From NCBI GenBank assembly GCA_002691625.1, contig NZIK01000071.1:32578-67154 (forward strand): DNA of 34,577 bases. The letters are read 5' to 3'. Each line of letters begins with the position of its first letter. Position 1 is the stretch's first letter. The translations under genes were made by a program, and so were the position numbers. Below, piece after piece: positions 7,707-17,374 of the stretch. Below the pieces are notes generated by a model, which had not been told where the DNA came from, made no database searches, and saw only the letters and a list, made by a program, of their open reading frames with translations. This stretch comes from Alteromonadaceae bacterium. Its GTDB lineage: Bacteria > Pseudomonadota > Gammaproteobacteria > Enterobacterales > Alteromonadaceae.

Positions 7707-10178
7707 GTGACCAGCCGAAGTTTTCGCGGTGTTTTGTTATGGACACTTTGTGCACTGCTTTTAATTAGCTGTAGCAGTCGACGGGTAATTGAAATGCCCT
7801 CGGCTAATTATGGCGAGCGGGTAAAATCACTGGTATTACACTTTACGGCAATTGACTATGCCCGCTCAGTCACAGCGCTGGTTGATGAAGGCGGTTTAAG
7901 CTCCCACTACCTTATCCCTGAATCCAATGATCCGAGCGATCCCGGCGGCAAGCCCAGAATAATCCAGTTAGTCGACGAAAACATGCGTGCCTGGCATGCC
8001 GGAAAAAGTTACTGGCAGGGGCGTACCGGCTTAAATGACCACTCCATTGGCATCGAGATAGTCAATGTGCCGGAATGTGAGCGTGACGGCGATATGGCCC
8101 CCTCACTGGCCGAGCATGGCTCAAACCGGTTATGCTTTTTTCCGGATTACGACCCGGCCCAAATCGAAGTAGTTATTGAGCTGGTAAAAGACATTATTGC
8201 CAGACACCCGGATATCGAACCCACTGCGGTTGTCGGTCATTCGGATATCGCTTTCGACCGCAAGAACGATCCCGGTCCTCGCTTTCCATGGTTTGAGTTA
8301 TATCAGGCTGGTGTTGGCGCCTGGTATGATAATGAAACATTGGCCAACTACTGGAAAACCTTTAACGAGCAGCCGGCCAGTATCGGTTTACTGCAAAGTG
8401 CACTGCGCGCTTATGGTTATGGCGTCATCGAAACCGGTATCGCCGATACCAGTACCCTCAATGCCATTTCCGCATTTCAGATGCACTTTCTGCCCTGGCA
8501 TGTCAGTGGTGAGCCTGATAGCCGGACCACGGCCGCCGTGTTTGCTTTACTCGATAAGTATTTCCCGGAGCAAAAAGACGCCCTGTTTAACCGTTATGAA
8601 AAAGAGCGTGAGCTGGCTATTGCCACCGCAGAAAGTGAATTGCCCACTGTTCGGCGTGGTCAGATAGATGCGCTGTTGCCAGACCTTAAGCCATCCAGGC
8701 GCGCCTTTGTTAAAGACCGCTTCGCGTTTAAAAGCTATGCCGGTCGCGGCGAACTGATCATTGAGAGTAACCTGCCAGCTTCGGCGACGGTGTCGGTGAA
8801 CGGCGAGGTACTGTCGCTGGATGAGGAGTTTGCTGCCGACAATACCTATCGTTATTCCCTGGCCCGCCGCACCCGAACCGGCATCAATACCCTGGCCGTG
8901 AGCAATATAGAACCGGCCGAAGCGCAGTTGCATATTCAGGTACCCTATCCTGAATTAAAAGACAACACTCAGGCATACCAGAACCACTTTACCGCAGTAG
9001 ACGAGCTCATCAGACAGGAAGTCGCTGAAGGCTTTCCGGGTGCGGTGTTACTGATAGTCAAAGAAGGCGAAATTATTAAACGCACAGCCTATGGATACCA
9101 GAAGCGCTACGACGAGGACGGTCTGCCGCTGACCAGCCCGCAACCGATGCGTACCGATACCATTTTTGACCTGGCTTCCAACACCAAAATGTTTGCCACC
9201 ACGCTGGCACTGATGCATCTGGTGGAAACCGGTCAGCTCGATGTGACGCAGCCCATAAAACATTATCTGCCGGAATATCAGGGGGCAGGACGAGAGGCAA
9301 GAAGGGTTAGCGACCTGCTGTCTCATCAGTCCGGCTACTCGCCAAGCATTGCTTTTTACGACCCGGAAAACCCGTTGGGCAAACGCTTTTATTCCCAGTC
9401 CCGCCAACGTACCAGCGAGCTGCTGATCACCCAGGCCCCCTTTGAAATCAGCAATGGGCTTAGCGCCTCCTACAGTGATGTTAACTTTATGCTGCTTGGT
9501 CTGATTGTGGAGCGCATTACTGGCATGCCTCTGGACCGATATTGTGAAGAGTGGCTGTATCAGCCGCTGGGGCTCAAAAATACGCTGTTCAACCCGCTGC
9601 AGAAAGGTCACCACAAAGGCGAATTTGCCGCCACCGAACTACGTGGGAATACCCGCGACGGCCGGATCACGTTTCCGAATATCCGTGAATATACCCTGCA
9701 GGGAGAAGTTCACGACGAAAAAGCCTTTTATGCCATGCAGGGTGTATCTGGTCATGCCGGGTTGTTCTCCACTGCCGATGAACTGGCCGTCATGGCACAA
9801 ATGCTGTTAAACGGCGGGGGGTACGGTGAAACACATTTGTTCGACAGCAATGTAATAAATGCCTTCACCAAACCAGATAATCGCTTCTGGCACTATGGGC
9901 TCGGCTGGCGCCGGGCGGCTAATGGCACCAACCGCTGGCACTTCGGCCCTTATGCCAGCGATCTGGCATTTGGCCACACCGGTTGGACAGGCACGGCAAC
10001 TGTTATCGACCCAGCCCTTGATTTGGCCGTCATCCTCTTGACCAACGCGCGCCATTCGCCCATTGTGGAAGAAGACGAAGAAAAGCTGCAATTTACCGGT
10101 AAGCAATTTGAAACCGGCCGCTACGGCAGCATCGTTTCACTGGTCTACGAAGCAATTCTGAACAAACAGGCCAATTAA
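7707..10178 (+). CDS. Lipoprotein fusion: AmiD-type zinc amidase, peptidoglycan-binding domain, AmiE-like serine hydrolase
   Basis: I prefer the GTG at 7707 (823 aa), because it directly precedes a lipoprotein signal (LLWTLCALLLISC). The open frame also extends to a GTG at 7653 (841 aa), and residue numbers below use that longer form. Lipobox Cys is 40. Residues about 55-225 form an AmpD/AmiD-type N-acetylmuramoyl-L-alanine amidase with zinc ligands His63, His196 and Asp206 and likely catalytic Glu135. Residues about 240-305 resemble a PG_binding_1 domain. After a beta-rich linker (about 365-430), residues 440-835 form a serine-beta-lactamase-fold domain: S509-NT-K512, Y607-SD, and H775-TG. 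In Bacillus a protein of this second type (AmiE) is also a MurNAc-L-Ala amidase. The gene leads an operon with the NhaC-like transporter and GGT. The domains are clear; the activity of the second half is inferred. Confidence 0.88.
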   Translation: MTSRSFRGVLLWTLCALLLISCSSRRVIEMPSANYGERVKSLVLHFTAIDYARSVTALVDEGGLSSHYLIPESNDPSDPGGKPRIIQLVDENMRAWHAGKSYWQGRTGLNDHSIGIEIVNVPECERDGDMAPSLAEHGSNRLCFFPDYDPAQIEVVIELVKDIIARHPDIEPTAVVGHSDIAFDRKNDPGPRFPWFELYQAGVGAWYDNETLANYWKTFNEQPASIGLLQSALRAYGYGVIETGIADTSTLNAISAFQMHFLPWHVSGEPDSRTTAAVFALLDKYFPEQKDALFNRYEKERELAIATAESELPTVRRGQIDALLPDLKPSRRAFVKDRFAFKSYAGRGELIIESNLPASATVSVNGEVLSLDEEFAADNTYRYSLARRTRTGINTLAVSNIEPAEAQLHIQVPYPELKDNTQAYQNHFTAVDELIRQEVAEGFPGAVLLIVKEGEIIKRTAYGYQKRYDEDGLPLTSPQPMRTDTIFDLASNTKMFATTLALMHLVETGQLDVTQPIKHYLPEYQGAGREARRVSDLLSHQSGYSPSIAFYDPENPLGKRFYSQSRQRTSELLITQAPFEISNGLSASYSDVNFMLLGLIVERITGMPLDRYCEEWLYQPLGLKNTLFNPLQKGHHKGEFAATELRGNTRDGRITFPNIREYTLQGEVHDEKAFYAMQGVSGHAGLFSTADELAVMAQMLLNGGGYGETHLFDSNVINAFTKPDNRFWHYGLGWRRAANGTNRWHFGPYASDLAFGHTGWTGTATVIDPALDLAVILLTNARHSPIVEEDEEKLQFTGKQFETGRYGSIVSLVYEAILNKQAN

Positions 10179-10212
10179 AATAACGACATAAAAACAACAA
10201 GGGTTCATTCGT

Positions 10213-11589
10213 ATGGATTGGGTTTCCATCATTCCACCAGTCATCGCCATTGTGATCGTTTTCTGGAAGAAAGAGGTCATTATGGCATTGCTGATGGCGG
10301 TTCTCAGTGCTGAGGCACTGATCCTCCTCACCGCCGGCACAGATAGCCTGTTGCTGGCACCGATTACTTCCATCGAACGGGTGGTAGAGGTAGCCACCAG
10401 CGCCGGTAATACCCGAATTTTATTATTCAGCGTTCTGGTAGGCGCGCTGCTGGCTTATATTCGTGACTCAGGCGGCGTAACCGCTACGGTAGACTGGCTC
10501 ACTAAACGCGGGGTCGCAAAAAGTCGTCGCCAGGTGGGTGGACTTACCATGCTTACCGGTATCGTTGTTTTCATTGAATCTAACCTTAGCGTACTAACAG
10601 CCGGTATTTTTGCCCGCGGCTTATTTGATAAGTTTGGCATGAGCCGTGCCCGTCTGGCATATCTTATCGACAGCACCAGTGCGCCAATTTGTATTCTTAT
10701 TTTGCTCAATGGTTGGGGCGCGTTTGTGCTTGGCATGCTCGATACTTACGAACTGCCCGCCTCATCAGCCAGTATTCTGTGGGGCTCGGTATTCTTTAAC
10801 TTCTACGCCATCATTGCGCTGCTCATCGCCGCTTACACCGTGTTTGCCGACAAAGTGCACGGCCCGATGGCCAAAGCAGAACAACAGTTAGAGAGCAATC
10901 AGCAGCAGCTTTCTGCCGCAGCGGCTACTAAAACCGGCTATATGGTGATCCCCATCCTAACCATGATAGTGAGCATGGTTGGCTTTATGCTGTGGACCGG
11001 CAATGGCGTACTCTCTCAGGGCAGCGGCAGTAAGTCGGTACTGTATGCAACCATTCTGGCCACCGCTGTGGCGTACCTGATGCTGGTATTTTCTAAACGC
11101 TTTACCCATCACGAAGCGGTAGATGTAGGCTTTATAGGCATGGGTGAATTACTGCCTTTAGTCACTATCGTATTACTGTCGCTTACCCTCGGAGGCAGTT
11201 TAAAGGTTTTGGGAACCGGTCTGTTTGTTGCTGGTATAGTTGGTGAGTACTTACCTTTATTCCTGATTGTCCCCATGCTGTTCTTAGCCGGCGGCATTAT
11301 GTCGTTTACTACCGGTACTTCCTGGGGCACTTTTGCCATTCTTATCCCTATTGGCGTGCCGCTGATACAGCAGCTCGGCCTGCCTCCGTCGCTGGTCATC
11401 GGTGCCATTCTGGGCGGCGGCGTGTTTGGCGATCACTGCTCGCCGATATCCGATAACACCGCCGTTTCGTCGATTGCCTCAGGCTGCGACCTGCTTGAGC
11501 ACGTGCGCACGCAAATGCCCTATGCCCTGACCGGCGGTGCATTAACCTTAGTCCTTTATGTCATAACCAGTTTAATCATGGTGGGTTAG
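10213..11589 (+). CDS. NhaC-family Na+/H+ antiporter-like transporter
   Basis: This 458-aa membrane protein has about eleven hydrophobic segments. It carries the NhaC-family signature GDHCSPISDNTAVSSIASG near residues 410-428 and an earlier TSWGTF element around 372. Known relatives exchange Na+ for H+ or for organic acids (MleN) and amino-acid-like substrates. An AAGGG ribosome-binding site sits nine bases before the ATG. The gene lies 34 bases after the amidase fusion and four bases before the GGT gene, so the three are almost certainly co-transcribed. The setting suggests transport of a muropeptide breakdown product, such as an amino acid, dipeptide or MurNAc, coupled to Na+. That is inference; simple Na+/H+ antiport is the conservative call. 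Confidence 0.82.
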   Translation: MDWVSIIPPVIAIVIVFWKKEVIMALLMAVLSAEALILLTAGTDSLLLAPITSIERVVEVATSAGNTRILLFSVLVGALLAYIRDSGGVTATVDWLTKRGVAKSRRQVGGLTMLTGIVVFIESNLSVLTAGIFARGLFDKFGMSRARLAYLIDSTSAPICILILLNGWGAFVLGMLDTYELPASSASILWGSVFFNFYAIIALLIAAYTVFADKVHGPMAKAEQQLESNQQQLSAAAATKTGYMVIPILTMIVSMVGFMLWTGNGVLSQGSGSKSVLYATILATAVAYLMLVFSKRFTHHEAVDVGFIGMGELLPLVTIVLLSLTLGGSLKVLGTGLFVAGIVGEYLPLFLIVPMLFLAGGIMSFTTGTSWGTFAILIPIGVPLIQQLGLPPSLVIGAILGGGVFGDHCSPISDNTAVSSIASGCDLLEHVRTQMPYALTGGALTLVLYVITSLIMVG

Positions 11590-11593
11590 TTTC

Positions 11594-13279
11594 ATGCGAT
11601 ATCTGTTAATAAGTGCCTTAATCATTGCTCTTACTGCCTGTTCAACCTCCGAACAGGTCACAACTACACCGGCCAGTACTGCTGAGTATGCGGTTGCCAT
11701 GCCCGATAAATTCGCGGCCCGGGTCGCTCTCGAAGTCATGCAGGACGGCGGTAATGCGGTAGACGCGGCCATCGCGGCGCAATTTGTTCTGGCGGTAACT
11801 TACCCCGAGGCAGGCAATATCGGCGGCGGCGGATTTATGACCATTTACATGGATAGCAGTGCCGATTTCCTCGATTACCGGGAAATGGCACCTTCGGGAG
11901 CCTCCCGTGACATGTACCTCGATGACAACGGCGATGTACACCCTACCGACTCATTGTTTGGCGCCAAGGCCTCAGGTATACCCGGCACTGTTGCCGGGAT
12001 GTGGGCTGCCCATCAGAAGTACGGAAAATTACCCTGGCAACGCTTGGTTCAGCCTGCAGTAACCTATGCCAGTGAGGGCTTTGAAGTCCCGGAGAAACTG
12101 GCAGGTCGGGTAAGTCGCTACATTAACCGCGTTGAAAAACGCGGCCTTGAAACCAACTTTGCCAACTATTTTGGCGAAGCCGCCACAGCAGGCGTGTTAT
12201 TTAAACAGCCTGAGCTTGCGGCCACTTTAAGTCGCATCCGTGATAACGGGCCGGCCGGTTTTTATAAGGGCGAAACGGCCGATCATATTGTTAGCTACAT
12301 GCAGGCCAATGGAGGCTTAATCAGTCATGAAGACTTAACCCGGTATCACGCCCAATGGCGCACACCGATTAAGTTTGAATGGCGCGGCTATCAGGTTGTC
12401 ACAGCCCCACCGCCTAGTTCTGGCGGTATCGCGGTGGCCCAATGGCTCGGCATGGTCGACAACGTGACCAGAACAAATGTATTACCCGCGCATAATTCAG
12501 CGCCTTATCTGCATCTGGTGAGTGAAGCCGGTAAACGAGTGTTTGCCGACCGCGCTGAATACCTCGGCGACCCGGACTTTTTCGCCGTCCCACAACCGAA
12601 GTTAATTGCGCCGGACTATATCGCCGAGCGAGCGCAGGAAATTAACCTGACAGCCATTTCGGCTACCCCACAAATCAAACCCGGACTTCACGAAAGTGAG
12701 GACACCACCCATTTCTCTATTGTAGATCAGTGGGGCAATGCGGTAGCGAACACTACAACCATAAACCTGAGCTTTGGTGCCGGCGTTGTGGCTGAAGGCG
12801 CGGGCTTTTTATTGAATGACGAAATGGATGACTTCAGTGCCAAACCCGGTGTGCCAAATTTCTTCGGCGCGATTGGCGGGGAAGCTAATGCTATTGAGCC
12901 ATACAAGCGGATGCTTTCATCCATGACGCCCACTATTGTGCTCGAGGACGGACAGGTTAAGCTGGTGACAGGTTCACCCGGTGGCACCACGATTATTTCC
13001 TCAGTAACGCTGTCGATTCTTAATACGCTGCTATACGATTTAACTGCAGAACAAGCAGTAAACCTGCCTCGTTTCCATCACCAGTTATGGCCGGAGGATC
13101 AGATCCGCGTACATGAAGGGTTCGACCCGGCTACACTGAATACGCTGCAAGACATGGGCTACAACATAAAAGAGAGTAACTTTGGCGATCTGCACCTGAT
13201 CATGCAACAAAACGGCAAACTATCGGCCGCTTCCGAAGCCCGTGGGCGGGGTAAAGCGGTAGTGCAGTCCGTAAAATAA
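11594..13279 (+). CDS. ggt: Gamma-glutamyltransferase, predicted lipoprotein
   Basis: This 561-aa protein is a gamma-glutamyltranspeptidase, made as a precursor that cleaves itself before a catalytic threonine. It has a lipoprotein signal (MRYLLISALIIALTAC, Cys16). The autoprocessing site is DTTHFS with nucleophile Thr371. Partner residues Asn391 and Asp413 keep the spacing of E. coli Thr391, Asn411 and Asp433. A GSPGGTT loop closes the active site, and Arg96 (DYREMAP) matches the glutamate-binding arginine region. The family hydrolyses or transfers gamma-glutamyl groups, usually from glutathione. Here, as the last gene of the amidase-transporter operon, it may attack the gamma-D-Glu bond of stem peptides. 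That substrate is unproven; glutathione use is the usual alternative. Confidence 0.92.
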   Translation: MRYLLISALIIALTACSTSEQVTTTPASTAEYAVAMPDKFAARVALEVMQDGGNAVDAAIAAQFVLAVTYPEAGNIGGGGFMTIYMDSSADFLDYREMAPSGASRDMYLDDNGDVHPTDSLFGAKASGIPGTVAGMWAAHQKYGKLPWQRLVQPAVTYASEGFEVPEKLAGRVSRYINRVEKRGLETNFANYFGEAATAGVLFKQPELAATLSRIRDNGPAGFYKGETADHIVSYMQANGGLISHEDLTRYHAQWRTPIKFEWRGYQVVTAPPPSSGGIAVAQWLGMVDNVTRTNVLPAHNSAPYLHLVSEAGKRVFADRAEYLGDPDFFAVPQPKLIAPDYIAERAQEINLTAISATPQIKPGLHESEDTTHFSIVDQWGNAVANTTTINLSFGAGVVAEGAGFLLNDEMDDFSAKPGVPNFFGAIGGEANAIEPYKRMLSSMTPTIVLEDGQVKLVTGSPGGTTIISSVTLSILNTLLYDLTAEQAVNLPRFHHQLWPEDQIRVHEGFDPATLNTLQDMGYNIKESNFGDLHLIMQQNGKLSAASEARGRGKAVVQSVK

Positions 13280-13287
13280 AAATAGGT

Positions 13288-13318
13288 AATAGCCTGGGGC
13301 CAGCGGCTTCAGGCTATT
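13288..13318. terminator. Convergent hairpin terminator
   Basis: AATAGCCTG (13288-13296) pairs perfectly with CAGGCTATT (13310-13318), and inner bases extend the stem to about 14 pairs including two G-U pairs. On the minus strand it is followed by a T-rich run (TATTTTTATTTT), so it best fits termination of the small membrane protein gene. That gene's stop codon lies inside the hairpin. It may also end the GGT operon. Confidence 0.6.
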
Positions 13319-13607
13319 CAGAAGCAAAGCCTGGGAAGCTCGAAGGCCAGTATCCGGAGTAAATAACCACTAAAACAAGCAGAATGAGTAAGCCGGTAGC
13401 CGCGCAGGTAAAACCCGTATGCGCTTTTTCCTGGCGAAAAATGGCTCGCTCGCGCTCAACTCGTCTGGGGTACTGACCAAGGGTGAGGATTTTACAAACC
13501 GGCCAGCCAACGATGTAGCACAACCGCCAGAACAGCAACTCCGCTACGAGAAAACCAATTCCCCTGAAAAACCCTTTGCCAGCCTGAGCGACGACTTCTT
13601 CAATCAC
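13314..13607 (-). CDS. Small two-helix membrane protein, unknown function
   Basis: This 97-aa protein is not recognised. It has two hydrophobic segments, about 14-42 (GIGFLVAELLFWRLCYIVGWPVCKILTLG) shortened by charged flanks, and about 68-87 (TGLLILLVLVVIYSGYW), separated by a basic, Arg/Glu-rich loop (RRVERERAIF). It reads from a stop inside the convergent hairpin and stands alone between the GGT operon and the VOC/aldehyde dehydrogenase pair. The well-placed membrane helices and the downstream terminator favour a real gene. No function is proposed. Confidence 0.6.
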   Translation of the reverse strand: MIEEVVAQAGKGFFRGIGFLVAELLFWRLCYIVGWPVCKILTLGQYPRRVERERAIFRQEKAHTGFTCAATGLLILLVLVVIYSGYWPSSFPGFASE

Positions 13608-13837
13608 GATAAATCCTGTCGGTTATTATTGTTGTTATAGGTTCAGCATAACACCTGGTGCATTGACTACTGCTGAGTTAATTTATCTGTCTTTAACTGA
13701 GTCACTTTTTGCCTGTGGGGCTAAGCAACTCTGTGACGCAGTTTACCCTCCGGCGTCACGGATACCATATTTAAATTATTACAAATCGCCAAAATTAACA
13801 ATCAGTTCGCATTATAGGGCAAGTACCTAAAGGGAGC

Positions 13838-14257
13838 TTAATCTGTCGCAAACAATTGGTTAATATCGGCAAATGCCTTGAACTCCAACGCGTTGCCCGC
13901 CGGATCCATAAAAAACATGGTGGCCTGTTCACCGGCCTGCCCCTTAAAACGCTCATACGGCTTAATGACAAACTCTATATTAGCAGCAGTGAGTTTATCG
14001 GCCAGGGCCTGCCAGTCATCCATGGTTAGCACCACGCCAAAATGCGGTACCGGTACACTGTGACCATCCACGGCATTATAATCCGGCACGGACGGCATGG
14101 CCTTAACCAGATGCGTTACCAGCTGATGTCCGGCTAAATCCCAGTCTATCCACTGCGTATCACTGCGCCCCTGTTTGCAGCCGAGTAACTGCCCGTAAAA
14201 TTCGCGGGCTTTATCCAGGTTGTCGACCGGAATGGCTAAATGAAAAGGTTGAGGCAT
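13838..14257 (-). CDS. VOC (glyoxalase/dioxygenase fold) family protein
   Basis: The 139-aa protein has the paired beta-alpha-beta-beta-beta layout of the vicinal-oxygen-chelate family. It starts with [20 protein letters not shown], has a second module starting PHFGVVL, and ends with [15 protein letters not shown]. Candidate metal ligands are His6, His72 and Glu125. Members include glyoxalases, extradiol dioxygenases and resistance proteins, so the reaction cannot be named. It starts 36 bases after the stop of the aldehyde dehydrogenase gene on the same strand and is probably co-transcribed with it, suggesting handling of reactive carbonyls, though this is only inferred. Confidence 0.85.
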   Translation of the reverse strand: MPQPFHLAIPVDNLDKAREFYGQLLGCKQGRSDTQWIDWDLAGHQLVTHLVKAMPSVPDYNAVDGHSVPVPHFGVVLTMDDWQALADKLTAANIEFVIKPYERFKGQAGEQATMFFMDPAGNALEFKAFADINQLFATD

Positions 14258-14293
14258 GACGATACGGCTCCTTCGTCGTTGTTGAACATTAAA

Positions 14294-15676
14294 CTAAAGT
14301 AATTTTTTAAGTAAAAAGCGCTTTCGGGCACTTGAAGGCGCGTAACGAATAGCCACATCAAACCAGAAACTGCGTTGCATCACGCTTTTGAGATGACTGA
14401 AAGTATCAAAGCCAAACTTGCCATGGTAGCGGCCCATGCCGCTATTGCCCACCCCGCCGAAGGGCAGTTGCGGGTTCGCCATAAACATCATGGTGTCATT
14501 GATACACACACTACCGGCACTGACCTCATCAACAAATTGCTGCTGAATACTCTGAGATTCGCTGAATAAATACGCCGCCAGCGGCTTGTGCCGACGCTTT
14601 ATAAAATCGATAGCTTCGCTGACGCTGCTGACTTCAATAACCGGCAGAACCGGCCCGAAAATTTCTTCCTGCATGACCGGCGTGTCGATATCCGGATTTA
14701 AAATCACTGTGGGTGCCAGTTTCCTTTGCGCCTCATCGAGCTGGCCACCAATCACTATCTCATGCCCTTCGGTGTATTGCTTTAATCGCGTTAAATGGCG
14801 CTCATTAACAATGCGCCCGTAATCCTTGCTTTGCAATGGCTGATTGCCAAACTGGCGGGTGATTTCCTTACCAAGCTTATCGATGAGCGCGTCGGCACAG
14901 TTGCGCTCAACTAAAACATAGTCAGGTGCGATACAGGTTTGACCGGCGTTGGTCCATTTCCCCCATACGATTCGCCGCGCAGTGGTGGTGATATCAGTAT
15001 TGGCGTCTACCACACACGGGCTTTTCCCCCCCAGCTCAAGAGTGACCGGCGTAAGGTTTTGGGCCGCCGCCGCCATGACAATTTTACCCACGGCTTCACC
15101 GCCGGTATAAAAGATATGATCAAAGGGCAACGAGAGTAATTCGCTGGCAACGTCCTTATCGCCCTCGACCACCGCCACCGCATCACCATCCAGATACTTA
15201 GGAATAAGGCTGGCCATCAGTGCAGAGCTGGCCGGCGCCACTTCAGAGGGTTTAAGCAGCGCACAGTTACCGGCGGCCAGTGCTGTAACATAGGGCGCCA
15301 GCGTGAGTTGTACCGGGTAATTCCACGCACCGATGATCAACACAGTGCCTAGTGGCTCCGGTTGCAAAGAGCTGCGGGCCGGCTGTGCCACTAACGGTGT
15401 GCTGACCTTACGGGCTTTCATCCATTGGCGCAGGTGCTTTTTAGTGTGCTGTATATCACTCAGCAAAAAACCAATTTCGGTGGTAAAGGCTTCAGCCTCA
15501 CTTTTACCCAGATCGGTATTGAGGGCCTCAACAAACGCCGCTTCATTCTCGCTGAGCATACGCTGCAAGGCTTCCAGCTGCGCTTTTCGCCAGGCATAGG
15601 TTTTGGTTTTGCCCAGCACATAGGACTGCTGTAAACGCTCAAAAACTGACACGATGGCGCCCGTTGCTATACTCAC
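14294..15676 (-). CDS. Aldehyde dehydrogenase, class-3 / coniferyl aldehyde dehydrogenase-like
   Basis: This 460-aa enzyme oxidises an aldehyde to a carboxylic acid with NAD(P)+. The catalytic cysteine is Cys248 (NAGQTCIAPDY) and the general base Glu214 (LELGGKSP). PEPLGTVLIIGAWNYP (106-121) and FYTGGEAVGK (189-198) are the cofactor-binding segments. IAPDY after the active-site Cys and the shorter length place it in the ALDH3-like branch, which includes fatty and coniferyl aldehyde dehydrogenases. The C-terminus ends in a basic stretch (SSARKRFLLKKLL) that could touch the membrane, as in fatty aldehyde dehydrogenases. It precedes the VOC gene in a likely two-gene operon and is cut off from upstream purA by a strong terminator. 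Substrate uncertain. Confidence 0.88.
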   Translation of the reverse strand: MSIATGAIVSVFERLQQSYVLGKTKTYAWRKAQLEALQRMLSENEAAFVEALNTDLGKSEAEAFTTEIGFLLSDIQHTKKHLRQWMKARKVSTPLVAQPARSSLQPEPLGTVLIIGAWNYPVQLTLAPYVTALAAGNCALLKPSEVAPASSALMASLIPKYLDGDAVAVVEGDKDVASELLSLPFDHIFYTGGEAVGKIVMAAAAQNLTPVTLELGGKSPCVVDANTDITTTARRIVWGKWTNAGQTCIAPDYVLVERNCADALIDKLGKEITRQFGNQPLQSKDYGRIVNERHLTRLKQYTEGHEIVIGGQLDEAQRKLAPTVILNPDIDTPVMQEEIFGPVLPVIEVSSVSEAIDFIKRRHKPLAAYLFSESQSIQQQFVDEVSAGSVCINDTMMFMANPQLPFGGVGNSGMGRYHGKFGFDTFSHLKSVMQRSFWFDVAIRYAPSSARKRFLLKKLL

Positions 15677-15730
15677 GAAACTACTCCTGCAGGTACGATG
15701 TGTTCATACTAGCACTATTTCACAGCAATA

Positions 15731-15758
15731 AAAAAACCCCGCTTTCGCGGGGTTTTTT
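15731..15758 (-). terminator. Rho-independent terminator of purA
   Basis: A perfect 12-bp stem (AAAAAACCCCGC with GCGGGGTTTTTT) closes a TTTC loop just past the purA stop. The A/T tracts on both arms let it work in either direction; the purA transcript on the minus strand ends in a run of U. Confidence 0.92.
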
Positions 15759-15773
15759 AATCTTTAACCGTCT

Positions 15774-17084
<1,311 letters not shown>

Positions 17085-17144
17085 TTAAAAAATTAGGCGT
17101 GGATTCTATCAAAATTAAGGCCACTGGATCATCTGTTTTATGCA

Positions 17145-17173
17145 CAAATATTCAGCTGACCAGTGAATATTTG
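17145..17173. repeat. Interrupted palindrome upstream of purA
   Basis: CAAATATTC (17145-17153) is mirrored by GAATATTTG (17165-17173). Inner bases continue the pairing (CTG/CAG) with one bulged G and a two-base centre. It lies between the yjeT stop and the purA start, just upstream of the purA promoter candidate. With no T-run after it, it looks more like a protein-binding site than a terminator. Confidence 0.5.
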
Positions 17174-17185
17174 GCCTGTTTAGCG

Positions 17186-17374
17186 TTAATTCACTATAAA
17201 GTATAAACAAACTGAGCCAATCACCACCAGAGTGCCGCCAATCTGACGCAATTGGCTGGGCTCTGATTCGGCTACTTGCTTAAGATATTGCCGCCAGCGG
17301 TTTGGTATGAGCAAAGGCCCGATACCCTCAACGATCATTACCATAGCCAGTGCCGCCCAGAACCAATTTGGCAT
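17186..17374 (-). CDS. YjeT-like DUF2065 membrane protein
   Basis: This 62-aa protein matches the DUF2065/YjeT family. It has an N-terminal membrane helix (FWAALAMVMIVEGIGPLLIP), the conserved basic W/R/Y segment (NRWRQYLKQV), and a second helix at the end (IGGTLVVIGSVCLYFIV). The function of the family is unknown. In E. coli yjeT lies between hflC and purA. Here it keeps its place before purA, but the hflK/hflC genes are not upstream; a divergent STAS-like gene takes that side. Confidence 0.85.
   Translation of the reverse strand: MPNWFWAALAMVMIVEGIGPLLIPNRWRQYLKQVAESEPSQLRQIGGTLVVIGSVCLYFIVN

Noticed and set aside
7492-7755. Open frame of 87 codons on the minus strand in the nagZ/amidase gap
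   Set aside because: It has no recognisable pattern, overlaps the start and lipoprotein signal of the amidase gene, and covers a likely operator region.
13419-13640. Plus-strand frame opposite the small membrane protein
   Set aside because: The minus-strand reading has two clean membrane helices and a terminator; the plus-strand translation is low in pattern.
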